DNA of 64,000 nt from contig NW_017264207.1 in the NCBI RefSeq assembly GCF_001619985.1, positions 315,294-379,293 on the forward strand, in the 5' to 3' direction. Below are positions 11,726 through 23,005 of the stretch, in pieces. Made by a program: the position numbers and the translations under genes. Every line of letters starts with the position of its first letter. Positions within the stretch are counted from its first letter, which is position 1. The notes beneath the pieces were generated by a model. It saw only the letters and a program-made list of their open reading frames with translations, searched no databases and was not told the origin of the DNA. This stretch comes from Xylona heveae TC161. Its lineage: Eukaryota; Ascomycota; Xylonomycetes; Xylonales; Xylonaceae.

Positions 11726-13744
11726 CTATGACAAGGGTTCCTCGGCGACGTAGTGCAGGTAAGCGCCTTGAAGCTTGATTCCTTCGATGCTGTTCGTAGG
11801 GAAAGGAAAAGAAAATGGTTAGCATTGGCATTTGTAGGGACGAAAGGGACGAAAGGAGGGAAAGGAGGGAAAGAGCTGGAAAGAGGGAAATGTATGTAGA
11901 GAGTGGGAAAGGGGCACTTACTAATTTCTCTTGTCGAGTTTTTCTGTATTTTGCGAGAAGGGAGATGATATAGTTAGCCATTTTGTTACTCGTTGACAGG
12001 GCGTAAAGAAGAGGATGATAATAATGGTAATGATAATAAAACGGAAATGATAATATAATGAAAAAGAAAGGAGTACTGGGAGGGGGACTCACCGTTGATG
12101 GAGTGGGCGGCGTCAGTGGACGAGCCCATGGGTAACAATAAGACGTTCTTGCCCGTAGCTTGCTCGAAGGTGAGCGTGACAGGGATACTAATAAAACCAT
12201 GGGTATTAGCCAATATGCACCGAGGAAACCGAGGAAAACAAATAAAAAAGAAAAGAAAAGGGGGGGGGGGGAAAGAAAAAAGGTTCATGACTTACCTTCC
12301 GCCCTCACGGGTGAGATCAGGCTTCACGCCCCACACCTTCTCGACGGCTTTGCCAGCGGCACTAAAGTTCCAGTGCTTGGGGCTGGCAACCCACCACATG
12401 CCCGCATGCTGCAGGGACACGTCCAGCGTGTTCTTGCTCTTGAGCTTGGCAAACTCGGCCTTGACGTGCTTGTACACCAGCTCATTGACTTCGTCGATTT
12501 GCATGTTGGGCACAGTCCGAATGGAAAACTTGCCCACAACCTTGGCGGGGATGACAGTCTTGGCGCCAGCAGCGGAGAAGGCGCCCTCGATGCCGTGCAG
12601 CGAGAGCGAAGGGAATCGCCAGCGCGCCATCAGCGTGCGCTCCTTGTCCTCAAAGATGCTGGTCTTGCTACCTAAGCTCTCGTAGAGGTTGTCCATGGTG
12701 TAGCTGATGTCACCGTAAAGCGACTTTTCCTCCTCGGTCACAGGCGCCACGAGGTCCTTGAGACCGGGGATTTGAATGTTGCCGTCTGTGTCGACCAGCG
12801 AGCCCATGACCCGGACAATGTCCGTCATGGGCTCCTGTGCGGATCCACCAAATACACCGCTGTGCAGGTCTTGGCCAGGGCCGGAGATGGCGATGGAGTA
12901 GTAGTTGCAGCCACGAAGACCATAGGTCAAGCAGGGCTTCTCGGTACCAAGCCAGTAGTTGTCCGAAATGCAAACGGCGTCGGCGTCCTTGAAGAAACCC
13001 TTGGCCTCGGCGGTGATAAAGTCGTCCAGACCCTCCGAACCGTACTCCTCCATACCTTCAAAGCACATTAACAGGTTGACGGGGAAATCAACGCCAGCCT
13101 TCAGGTGAGCTTCAATGCAGTTGATCCAGCCCAGAACGGGGCCTTTGTCATCAGTGCTGCCACGGCCGAACATGCGGCCCTTGTCGTCGATGCTGAGCTC
13201 AAACGGCTCGGTGGCCCAGCCGTCCTCCTTGTTGGCCGGTTGCACATCGTAGTGGCCGTACACAAGAATAGTCCGCTTGTTCTTGTCATTGCCATATCGG
13301 GCAACGATGACGGGAGGGAGCTCAAGGTGCTCCTTGTGAGGCTGCTTGCCTAGCGGTCGCTCCTCGACGTGAGCTCCCAGCGCTCGAAGCTCCGAAGCAA
13401 GGAACTTGCCCATCTACATTGCAGAGTCAGAAACACGTCTGGCTTAACAGTATCAATTAGCGATCTATGGGGGTTGCAATAAACCCACCTTGACAACGTC
13501 CGGTCTGCGCTCATCGTCGGCCGAGATTGAGGGGATAGCAACCGCCTTGCGGAGGCCTTGATTGAGAAAAGCGTCAGCTTGGTAGATTAAATTTATTATT
13601 TGGAGATTTCAAAGAGACGAACGGTCAATGAAGTTATCTGACAGGCCGTCGACCCTGAATTATCAAGCATGTCAGTAGGATATCGGAGATTCGTGACATT
13701 TTAGAAGCTTACTGCTTAAAGTATGAGTCTAGCTGCGGGGCCAT
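11726..13744 (-). CDS. DUG1: Cys-Gly metallodipeptidase, M20 family (Dug1/CNDP2 type)
   Basis: Cytosolic zinc dipeptidase that splits Cys-Gly and other dipeptides, the last step of glutathione breakdown. Seven exons in transcript order: 13744-13713, 13654-13623, 13556-13489, 13413-12296, 12187-12093, 11943-11922 (22 nt) and 11789-11726, giving 476 aa. Start context is [12 protein letters not shown]20 residues are visible: H98 and D100 in GHYDVQP, bridging D132 in [11 protein letters not shown]166/E167 in [11 protein letters not shown], and the late metal histidine in STDAAHSIN. The protein ends [11 protein letters not shown]. The length matches Dug1 (about 480 aa). One donor is the less common GTTCGT, but it is fixed by phase and by the restored [10 protein letters not shown] motif. 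A downstream start at 13413 would lose the conserved N-terminus. Confidence 0.94.
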
Positions 13745-14570
13745 GGCGGAGCTATGAACTGGTCGTCGGAAAATGGTTTTCTGAGGAGACGAAGGCTGGA
13801 AAGGTTTTCGAAAGTGACAAGAAATATTTGGAGACCAGGATCGAGCGGGCGAGTAAGAGAAGATGGGTGTTGTAAGCAATCTACGGAGGGGAGCAGCGCG
13901 GGGCATTGGAGGAGAGGGTTCAGTGCATTGATAGGTGACTCTCCACTTCACGTTGTACTGACCTTCCCGACATGGATCCCAATGCCGCGTCTACGCGAGA
14001 CCCGCCCATATTAAAGGCACGGTCGAGGAAGTAAGACAGATTACTCCATTGAAAAGTCATATTCAATTCCTCTCGAGGAAAATAAGAAATCATTTTTCTT
14101 TGCTTTTATGCCATACAGGGGAATATACAAGAGAAAGAAGAGAAGATTATATATACAAAGGGTGCGACCTCTAATTGGTCGCGTGAGCTCCGCTCCCGTC
14201 CCATTGACACCCTGATGCAAGAGAAGATGACGCCAGGAACCGAGATAGTGGTACAGAAGAATGCTAGTAATGCAGAGCAAGGGTGAAAATATGTCAAAAT
14301 CGAGCGTAGTCGGTGTGGAGAGCATTGCCAGCTTTCAAATATACACTGCGCTCCCCTGAAGAGCGCAGTTCGTCCCGCGCACTTTTCTCATCCCTTTCCG
14401 AGTCCAGAAGAGAGAAAAAGGAAAATTATCAATGACAGCCATAAAGGATGGTGAGCTCGCCGCTATAAGATAGCATCTGCTCAGAGAGAGGATTCCGCTT
14501 CCTGGGGCGAGTGAAAATGGTAATGTCGTCCGAGAAATGGCGAATGGAGAAGCTCGTTTTCACCACCCTC
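13745..14570. other. Intergenic: dipeptidase promoter and mL58 3' end
   Basis: About 0.8 kb between two minus-strand genes. I see no coding exon, RNA gene or repeat. Confidence 0.4.
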
Positions 14571-15194
14571 TTATTCGTCCCTTGACCAAGCGTCCCGTCT
14601 CCGGGCGCGGTCCTCTCTCGCCTCTCGTCGTTTCCGACCCCATTTGGATTTGACGGTGTCCAAAATTTGCTGTTGTTTGGCCTTGTGTTCCTTGCTGGCC
14701 TCGCAAATGATGCCGATGAAGAGACTGGAGCAGTTGAACTTGTCCGCCAATCTCGCGCGCGTCCACTCGGCCGGGTTCTCAGATCTTAGGCGGCGCACCT
14801 CCTCAATGTCGGCTTCAGTCAGATGATATGACTTCTCGTAGGGTTTCCGCACAGGCGGTGGCAGTTTGCCGGCGGTCTCATCAGCATTTCTGCCGGCAAA
14901 GAGCTCTCGACGGCGGTCACTTCGGGGGAGAAAGAGAGCCGGGGTGTGATAGACGGAGGGAGCCGATGAGGGCGGATTGAAGACGATGTGATCTTGCTGA
15001 ACGTCAGAGGAAGCGGCACCGAAAGTCTCATCAGGCCTTAGGCGTAATCGTTGCTTGGTTCGGCGAAAAGAGGATTCGTGTCTGCGGCAGACATTTTGCA
15101 CAATCGACGGAGCGACAATTGAGTGGTGTGTTGAGGCGGAGGGCCATTGGGCCACGAGACCCGCAAAGGGTCTCCGTACAGCGGCAGAATGCAT
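14571..15194 (-). CDS. MRPL20: Mitochondrial large-subunit ribosomal protein mL58 (yeast MRPL20)
   Basis: Fungal-type component of the mitochondrial 54S ribosomal subunit. Single exon, 207 aa, starting MHSAAVRRPFAGL with an Arg-rich targeting-type N-terminus and no early acidic residues. Family landmarks are RRTKQRLRLRPD, HIVFNPPSSAPSVYHTPALFLPRSD, YHLTEADIEEVRRLRSENP and the basic end WGRKRREAREDRARRRDAWSRDE. The middle (WTRARLADKFNCSSLFIGI) resembles a helix-turn-helix-like segment common to this family. The frame stays open upstream of this Met, but the added residues are Ser-runs without conservation, so this start is preferred. Confidence 0.88.
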   Translation of the reverse strand: MHSAAVRRPFAGLVAQWPSASTHHSIVAPSIVQNVCRRHESSFRRTKQRLRLRPDETFGAASSDVQQDHIVFNPPSSAPSVYHTPALFLPRSDRRRELFAGRNADETAGKLPPPVRKPYEKSYHLTEADIEEVRRLRSENPAEWTRARLADKFNCSSLFIGIICEASKEHKAKQQQILDTVKSKWGRKRREAREDRARRRDAWSRDE

Positions 15195-16890
15195 ACGGAG
15201 GAGAGGAGATGAGGATGCAGCTGCCGCTGATGAGGAGAGAGAGCTTGAGAGGTGATGATGGGAGAGAAAGTAATAGTATGTGTGTGTGTGATCGGGGATT
15301 ATCAACAGCAATTGTCTCTCCATCTCATTCCTCTCCCAGAGACGAATTTTCCCCAAAAGGGCTGCTTCACGCTGATTGGCCAGATGAGCGAGGACACTTA
15401 TATTGAACTCATAAAGTACTCTTTCAGCCGTTGCGACCATTAGAAAAGTCAAGTACTTCAAAAGTTCCTATAAAGTATACGTGGCATTTCCCCCAATCAA
15501 GACCCTTTCAAGGCAGAATAAAAGGCGAAAAATTTAATGCATATGAGAGCAATATCAACAGGGACTAATTTCAATATGAAAGCATCAATTACCAAGTGAT
15601 GAATACGAGAATAAGTGAAGCGTGTGTTAAGTACCGTTCCTGATGCAAAGTACCTTGGAAGGCCGCGACAAGAGTGACAAGAGTAACATAGGGTACCTAG
15701 GTAAAGGTAATAAATGAGGTGGATCCCGTCGAAAGAAGACTGTGCACCCACACGGATAGGGATAAAATGGATCCATAGTGGACCCTGATACTGTACGAAT
15801 AGTTGAGCACCAGGCGGAGGAGTAAGTTCTCTTTTGGTAGTCAGAAGTAACTTAACTTACTGGGACTGATAATATCGGCCTCGATGAAACATCCCTCCTC
15901 CCTCTTCCCACCCTAAAATCGAAAACCTACCAATATCTTCTTTAAACTTTGCGACAAGTCAAGTTGAAACAATCAATTCATCTTTTCATCCATCCTTTGT
16001 TCCTCTCACTGTACGGCTGCCTCTCCTTTCTGAGTCGTTCAAATACCTTACAGCCATTATCATTATTCTCGTGCAGAACAGGCCACTCTGACGTGCCTTT
16101 CTGACTTTCCTTGAAACCCCCTCCCCCCTCATTGGGACAGCCCTGCAACGACAAAGAGACATTTATTCCTTTTTCTTTTTTTTTTTTTTTTTTTTTTCGC
16201 TCGGCCAAGTCGTCCGCACGGTCTTATACAAGTTTTGACCCTCTGGCGACGTAAGGGTTGCTATCGCTTCCCACGCATAGCATCGCAGCCCGACGACCCT
16301 TGAATTGAGACCTGAACCGCCGTGAGCTGTCGCTTCCATTCATCCACTCGCTCGAGTGAGATCATTGCTCGACGTCAAGTGCCTTGTTCGCTGGCCATCC
16401 TCTACCCATCCATTTACACCGTCCACCCACATTTCGCTACAGATTACAGGACGTTTCTTGGTCCTTCTTACAACGAGAGATTGAGGTACGTTCACTCAGC
16501 CCTACTGATGCACGATAAGCAGCGTACGATGACGCGCACGTTTGTTTGATGGACAAAAGGGAATACCGCGAGAGTGGAATTGAGCAAAAGAGCAACAGAA
16601 GGAGAGAATTATTGCTAGAAAGGGTATACGGTCATGTGGTGTTTGCAGCTCGCTGACGGTATATTGGTGGTATAGGCCAAGAGAGAAGCTAGGCCACAAT
16701 CATCTCAAGCCGTTGCCCTCCACGTCCCACCGGTCTGCTTGTTGGACTCGTTCCTTGCCGTCCCCCTTACCGGTTCGTGCGTGGTCGATCCCGCACCTAT
16801 CCAGCGGACGGTGACACCGGCTGAACCTCTACGAAGACAAGAGGAAAAAAACTGTAATAGGAAAAAACCTAAAAAGGAGGCGGAAAAAAG
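15195..16890. other. Divergent intergenic region of mL58 and the Ser/Pro-rich gene
   Basis: About 1.7 kb between divergent genes. It holds a T run of about 23 nt (16175-16197) and CT-rich tracts (about 15895-15915, 16100-16130). A possible leader intron for the downstream gene has a GTACGT-type donor at 16486; this is inference only. No coding exon is supported. Confidence 0.4.
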
Positions 16891-18081
16891 ATGAGTGCCG
16901 TGCAACCGCCAAGCGTGAGCGCACCTCCTCCATCGTCAGATTCTGTGCCCGCGCCTGGCGTCGTCTCTGACTTGCGTCCCACCGGAGCTGCTCCCGATGC
17001 AGGGACAACCAGCAACACCACCGCTGCCCAGCAGAGCACTACGACAACCACGACGAGCGCTACGCCCCATAAATCCGTGAGGAGCTTCTTCGGTTTCGGC
17101 AAGAAAAAGGACGAGGAAAAGCAGAAGAAAAAGGCCAATTCGCCCACCGCGCCGATCCAGACCATGGCCCAGTCCTCACCCATTCATTCTCCCCTCACTA
17201 TTAGTGCCTCATCCTCTCCTCGGCGGGGTACCCTTTCGTCAGCTCATCGTCTTTCGACGACGATTCCTCACTCTCCCTCGGGTGGCCTCAGCTCCCCCGC
17301 ATCTTCGTCTATTTTCGAGCGAGATGTCCAAGAGAGCGCCGTACCCGCACAGAGTTCCACTGCGATCCCTTCTCACATCCAGACCGAGAACCACATTCCG
17401 CCCGTACTCGAAGCTTCGGCCGAGGCCATTACGGATACTAAGCTCGACCCCGATAATGTTGAAATTGTTACTCACGCAGCCCACCAACCGGCCGGTGCCA
17501 CGGTTGCCAATGCGCTCGGAAGCAATGGTTCGGAAGTTGGAGGCCCAGCTTCCTTAGACACCCAGCTGGCTCAGCCACCATCACAGCATCCTGAGCCGGT
17601 CGACTTGAGTGCACCGATGCACTCGAGCATGGATCCCAACGACGTTCGGCGGCTAAGTTTTATCTCTTTTGCCGATGTCGTGCAAGCGGAGCAGGGCGAG
17701 CACGCCATGAGCGATTCGGGTTTCCTCCTGGGCAGCCCTGGACCTGCCGCAGCCTCTGTGCACTCAACCAAGCGCTCGCCCTCTCCCGGCCGATCTCCGC
17801 CTGTCTCGCCGCCGGCCGGCGGCTCCCCACCTCTGAGTGGAACCGCGTCGTTTCAGGGCATCGAGGGTTCACCTCGACGTGGTCTCCGTGGCTCAGGCAG
17901 CCCTGTACCCCACAGCCCGTTGTTGCCCCACAGTCCTCAGGCTGGGGAGTTTAATGTCGAGACGATGCGACAAGCACTGCGCAAGACTGGCAGTGGGGAT
18001 TTGAGCATTGGCCGGCATCCCTATGCGACTGGCCCTGGAAGCACCGACGAGGCCGCCACTTCGGATCAGCTGTCAAGATGA
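16891..18081 (+). CDS. Ser/Pro-rich disordered protein, function unknown
   Basis: Single exon, 396 aa. The protein is low complexity throughout (Ser, Pro, Thr, Ala) with no catalytic fold visible. Recognisable parts are a basic patch SFFGFGKKKDEEKQKKK (about 66-82), a motif RRLSFISFADVVQAEQ (about 253-268), and many SP/TP dipeptides in SPSPGRSPPVSPP and SPVPHSPLLPHSP. The C-terminal segment FNVETMRQALRKTGSGDLSIGRHPY is the most ordered-looking. The SP/TP density fits a target of proline-directed kinases (inference). I recall similar SFISFADVV motifs in other ascomycete hypothetical proteins but no named function. Confidence 0.75.
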   Translation: MSAVQPPSVSAPPPSSDSVPAPGVVSDLRPTGAAPDAGTTSNTTAAQQSTTTTTTSATPHKSVRSFFGFGKKKDEEKQKKKANSPTAPIQTMAQSSPIHSPLTISASSSPRRGTLSSAHRLSTTIPHSPSGGLSSPASSSIFERDVQESAVPAQSSTAIPSHIQTENHIPPVLEASAEAITDTKLDPDNVEIVTHAAHQPAGATVANALGSNGSEVGGPASLDTQLAQPPSQHPEPVDLSAPMHSSMDPNDVRRLSFISFADVVQAEQGEHAMSDSGFLLGSPGPAAASVHSTKRSPSPGRSPPVSPPAGGSPPLSGTASFQGIEGSPRRGLRGSGSPVPHSPLLPHSPQAGEFNVETMRQALRKTGSGDLSIGRHPYATGPGSTDEAATSDQLSR

Positions 18082-19216
18082 AGGCCGCCTCTCATAGGTG
18101 GTTGACGGCAAATCCTCTTCCTTTTTTTTTTTTTTGTTTTTTCTTTCTATTCTCTTGAATCGGTCTGGAACCTCTGCTCGATTTTGACTACCTCTTTATC
18201 TTTATTTCTCCCCTTCACTTTATTCTTATCATCATCGCTTCTCCAGTCTCGCTTCATTACGCTCATCTTCCTTTGGCCTGCGCCGTTCCAGCGTCTTATA
18301 CACCTCTTGATTGATTGAGCATAGATTCCCATTTGAATCGTGCGTGCCTCTGTTCTCCAACACGCTATCTGCCGTCTGGATCTCAACTTCTACCTCTTCC
18401 TCGGATACCTGATTGTGATTGGTGGTCCTTGTCACCTTTCACGGTCATGTTGTTTTCGATCCGGTGATGGGCTCAGAATACCTTTACCTCCCTTACTCTC
18501 GCTACCTTGTTTACCTCTCTATTCGCATCTCACTCTGTCGGGCCCGCTCAGTGCTCTTCCTGGGGCACATGGCCCGACATGTCACGACACATTACCAATA
18601 CCATCACCATTCTTACTTTCATTGCTTCACCTCTAGGGAACAGGTCCGACGGCGTTTCTCTTGTCTCCTCATTGTTCCTCTTTTTATTTATACAGTGTTC
18701 GATACTGACGTATATGTGTTTTCGCTGCCATGATTTACTGTTTCTTCTTTTTCTCTTTTTACTCTTTTCTCTTCCTTTGGGCGTGTAGCTATGATCCTTT
18801 TATAGTTGCCCGCCAGCCTTTTTTTCCTATTTCCCTTCTTTTCGGTCTTCATCTGGTTGGATATTACTGCACTATCCAACTGAAGGCCCTTCTTTCTTTG
18901 TCATTTTTTCTTTTCTTTTTTTTTCTTCTTCCCTTTTACTCTTAAATTATGGCCGTATCTGGGGATATTCCTCTTCTACATGTCATTCGTGATATGATGT
19001 CTGATTCTTACATCTTTATACCAATATATCATATCATTCAACCAACAAATACTGATTTCAAGTTCATGTCTATGATTATATACAAAGAATGCAGAACACT
19101 TTCCCCCCATGGGCCCCAACTGTGTCTACTAATACACATCTACACCCAAAGCGCAATACCATTCCACGGGCATTATTGGTGTCAGGATCTCAAGACTACA
19201 AATCCAATAATGAGAT
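18082..19216. other. Convergent spacer, strongly pyrimidine-rich on the + strand
   Basis: From about 18120 to 18950 the + strand is dominated by T and C, including TTTTTTTTTTTT at 18122. The open frames here are Phe/Ser/Leu-rich artefacts of that bias. It holds the 3' ends of both neighbours; no gene is supported. Confidence 0.5.
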
Positions 19217-20625
19217 CTAAGAATCCGAGCCAAACAATCTGGCAATTGCTTCAACGGTCGTATTTCCGCCTGAAAACACAACGCCGAGATTCCACGCCCA
19301 AACGTCTCCCGCTTGCTGACCATGATCCTGCTTCCGCTGCTGGTCGTGCTGGAGTTTCTCAACTAAAATGCGGAAATCTTCATTAAACAGCACGACCGCA
19401 AGCGGGACTGCCGCGCTGGGCTCAATAACGACCTTCATGCGTTCAAGCACTAGTTTCATCGCGGCTTTAATCTGGGACTCTGTAGCGGAGAACATGCCGT
19501 GTAGTTTCCTTTTCGATCCGAGCGATGACGATCCTGACGATCCGCCTGTCGTCGTTGTGACCACGTTCGGGTCATATTCCTGGCTTAAAACGCTCCATGG
19601 GATCGCACCAAGCGGCGTTCTCAGCCCGTCGGCAATAGTCAGTGTCTTGACGGCCTCGATGCGTTTTCCCTGCGCGAGACCGCGTCCGGCGTCGTCGGCG
19701 CCTTGGAAAGATGGTTCAGACCCAAATACGAGTGTGCCTGTTCCGGATAAGGCGGTGGCGACGCCGGAGAGCATGCCCCCGCCGCCGCAGGGGGCGATGA
19801 CTGCGTGTAGCCCGCTGGATGGTGGTGATGATGTAGACGAGGAAGCAGGGGGCGGGGAAGAGAGGGACGAGGAGGAAGAGGAGGAAGGGGAAGAAGAAGA
19901 GGAGAGTAGCTCGGCGACTTGTTCTTCGAGTTCGAGTGCAAGTGTGCCCTGCCCGAGAATAATATCTGGGTGATCGTATGGCGGGACCAAGGTGGCGCCA
20001 GTACGGGCAATGACGTCGGCGACAACGGCCTCGCGCTCGGTCGAAGTGGAGCCGCTGAAGATGACTTCGGCGCCGTAGGACTTGGTGCCGGCGATCTTGG
20101 ACGGAGTGGAGATGTGTGGCATGACAATGTAGGCTTTGACGCCGCGGGTGTGTGCGGCGAGGGCGAGAGCTTGCGCGTGGTTTCCTTGGGAACAGTCAAG
20201 TTAGCCTTGATGAACTTGGTGGAGTTGAGATATTATGCTGTTAGATGTAGCGGGTAGTGGTAAGAGAGGATCTAAGGGAAAAGGGAGAAAGCGGAGACCG
20301 TCTTACCACTGCTGTGGGTGACTACGCCCTTTTTACATTGTTCGTCGGTAAGTCGACTCAGTGCGTGAAATGCGCCGCGCGCTTTGAAAGCTCCAATGCG
20401 TTGATAGTTTTCGCATTTGAAAAACAAGTTGATCTTTGGCCGAGCGGGTGTGCGGCCTTCGTAGGGCGTGCCTTGAAGCGCAGCGGGGTCTTGTGGAGTC
20501 GATGCAAGCTTGTCGAGCGTAGAGCATGTCAGAACGGGCGTGCGATGGACGTATGGCTTGACGATCTTGTGTGCGGCTTGCACGGAAGAGCGCGTGAGGG
20601 GAGCGCAGGTCGAGATGTCTGCCAT
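19217..20625 (-). CDS. SRY1: PLP-dependent serine racemase / L-threo-3-hydroxyaspartate dehydratase family
   Basis: Fold-type II PLP enzyme that interconverts or dehydrates serine-type hydroxy amino acids. Two exons, 20625-20307 and 20184-19217 (122-nt intron), give 428 aa. The Schiff-base lysine is K81 in CENYQRIGAFKARGA; SSGNHAQALAL at the splice is the substrate loop. The phosphate-binding tetraglycine is PCGGGGMLSG (240-243), and the end has VIEPSAAVPLAVV and FSGGN. Yeast and S. pombe relatives are about 325 aa; the excess comes from a Ser/Pro insertion at about 201-231 and a Gly/Ser stretch further on. Biosynthetic threonine deaminase is less likely because no ACT-type regulatory domain follows. 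Confidence 0.9.
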
Positions 20626-21497
20626 GGCGGGATTGCTAGGATATAATGTACCTAGTTTATGTGAAATGGTGGTGTTGATTGTGACTTGCTCGGAGATCAA
20701 TAATGAAGGTCAAAATCGTAATGCACGGCTGCCGTCGAAAATAAATTGTAAGGCAAGATGCAGCAAAGAATGAAAGCTGAATTCGAGTTTCCTGAACTCG
20801 AAGACTATGATTGGGTATTTCGCTGGATATATATACAATGCTGATATACCGATACGTCGTGCTATGAGATGAATGATATTGGCTACTTGATGCTGGGAAA
20901 GCCGAATGAGTTTTCAAAACTTGCAATTATTAAAGCTCTAGAATCCTCTAGAAGTAATGAATGTTAGACACAATGAAAAGAACAGTAGTAATCTCTCAGA
21001 GAAGTATCATGAGTCAAGAGGGGTTGTCATTACCGCAGTTTTAGAAAGCGTATGGCGACATTATCAGGGGTTGTGGACCCTCAGATAATCGATAAGTTAA
21101 GTCTACTCTCATAGCGTTAGTGTACTTCCCGTAGGGCGCATCTGCATGGCATTTCCCGTGCTCGGGTCCATCCTGACACTTTTCGCGTGTTGCTCCGATT
21201 TTCGGTGCTCACCGGTCTTTTGTGCCGAGTTTTATGCTCGGCTGTCTCCAAGGAAGATGACAATTTCGCGCTTCCCGATAGGCCATCATCGCTCACATAA
21301 GTAGGATATCACACCAAACATCCAGGGTCATGCAGTGTGTATAAATTCCCCAATTGATTTTTCTCGGGATGAATTACTTTGAAAGAGACAAAAAGAAAAG
21401 ACCAATCCATTCCAAAAACAAAAACAAGGCTAATTTACAGGAGCGCCGTTGCGTGCAATCTCAACCCACAACCAATAGCTAGTCCATTATGCCCCAT
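20626..21497. other. Intergenic: racemase promoter and ILV5 3' region
   Basis: About 0.87 kb between two minus-strand genes. No coding exon, RNA gene or repeat is supported. Confidence 0.4.
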
Positions 21498-23005
21498 TTA
21501 CTTTTGGTTCTCGGGACGGAGACCACTAAATAAAAATTGTCAGTCATCAATTGTAGTCATCATCAGTAGAATCAGGGTGGTACGTACCGGACGGCCTTGC
21601 CGGCGCGCCAGATCTCAAGATCCCGGATCTCCTGCATCTCCTTCTCGTACTTCTCACGGTAGTCAGGCTGCGAGTTGTAGTCGAGCGAACGCTGGGTCTC
21701 ACGACCATCCTTGACGGCGTCGTAGAGGTCGTTGAAGACGGGCTTCAAGGTGTCCTTGAAGCGGCTGCTCCAGTCAATAGCACCGCGGCGGGCGGTGGTG
21801 GAGCAGGCAGCGTACATCCAGTCCATACCGTGGGAGCCAATGAGGGGGTACAAGCTCTGAGTAGCCTCCTCAACGGTCTCGTTGAAGGCCTCACTGGGGC
21901 TGTGGCCACGCTCACGGAGAACCTCGTACTGAGCGAGGAACATACCGTGGATACCGCCCATCAAGCAGCCACGCTCACCGTAGAGGTCAGAGTAGACCTC
22001 CTTCTCAAAGGTGGTCTTGTAGAGGTAACCACTGCCGACGGCAACACCCATGGCAATGGCCTTCTCCTCAGCCTTGCCGGTCACGTCCTGGTAGACGGCA
22101 ATGGAGGAGTTGATACCACGGCCCTCACGGAAAAGGCTCCGGACGGTACGGCCAGAGCCCTTGGGGGCAACGAGGATCACGTCAACGTCGCTGGGGACAT
22201 CGACCTTGGTGAGATCCTTGAAGACAGGGGAGAAACCGTGGGAGAAGTAGAGGGTCTGAATTGCACGTTAACAATTGATCCAGGAATTTTCATGACCACG
22301 TCGCAGTTCAATTTACCTTTCCCTTGGTGAGCTGAGGCTTAATGGCGGGCCAGGTCTCACTCTGGGCAGCATCAGAGAGAAGGTTCATGATGATGGTACC
22401 CTTGGAGATGGCCTCGTTGACATCGAAGAGGTTGGTTCCAGGGATCCAGCCGTCCTGGACAGCCTCCTTCCAGGAAGCACCGTCCTTTCGGACACCGACA
22501 ATGACGTTCAAGCCATTGTCACGGAGGTTGAGACCCTGACCGTGGCCCTGAGAACCGTAGCCAATGAGGGCGAGGGTGTCGTTCTTGAAGTATTCCTGCG
22601 AGGCTGGTCAGCGTCATGTTCTTTGCCATCAGTTTTTTTATTCTTTCTTGTCGCGTTTTGAAGAAATCCATCCAAATTCTCTCAAATCGTCGAGCTAATC
22701 AACGTACAAGAAGCTTCTCACGAGGCCAGTCCTCACGCTCTGTAGAACCATCATTAGCGACTTTTCGTCATTTTCAATCGCCGCCATCACATACCATAGA
22801 CCTGCTCCTTGGTGCCGGCAAAGTCAATGGTCTTGACTCCACGGATCTGCTGGGCAGGGCCAGCAACAGCGGCACGGGCAGCAGGCACCACACCAGCACG
22901 AATGCCACCGAGAGCAGCAGTGAAAGTACGGCGCTGGATAGTAGGGGCAGCCAATTGGCGAGCCACGTTGCTCCGGAGAGCCTTGGTGAACTGACGGGAT
23001 GCCAT
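21498..23005 (-). CDS. ILV5: Ketol-acid reductoisomerase, mitochondrial
   Basis: Second common step of valine and isoleucine synthesis: NADPH- and Mg-dependent conversion of acetohydroxy acids in mitochondria. Five exons: 23005-22795, 22739-22708, 22595-22317, 22255-21588 and 21525-21498, giving 405 aa. The N-terminus MASRQFTKALRSNVARQL is a clear targeting peptide. The Rossmann motif is ALIGYGSQGHGQGLNLRDNG. The knotted Mg-binding domain includes GSGYLYKTTFEKEVYSDLYGER and FNETVEEATQSLYPLIGSHGMDWMY. The last exon is only 28 nt and completes KAVRGLRPENQK. The frame is open further upstream, but the leader there lacks targeting character, so the 23005 start is preferred. A Gcn4/CpcA-type site lies about 90 bp upstream. 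Confidence 0.97.

Noticed and set aside
18419-18945. Overlapping + strand frames rich in Phe, Leu and Ser
   Set aside because: Artefacts of the T/C-rich 3' spacer; composition explains them fully.
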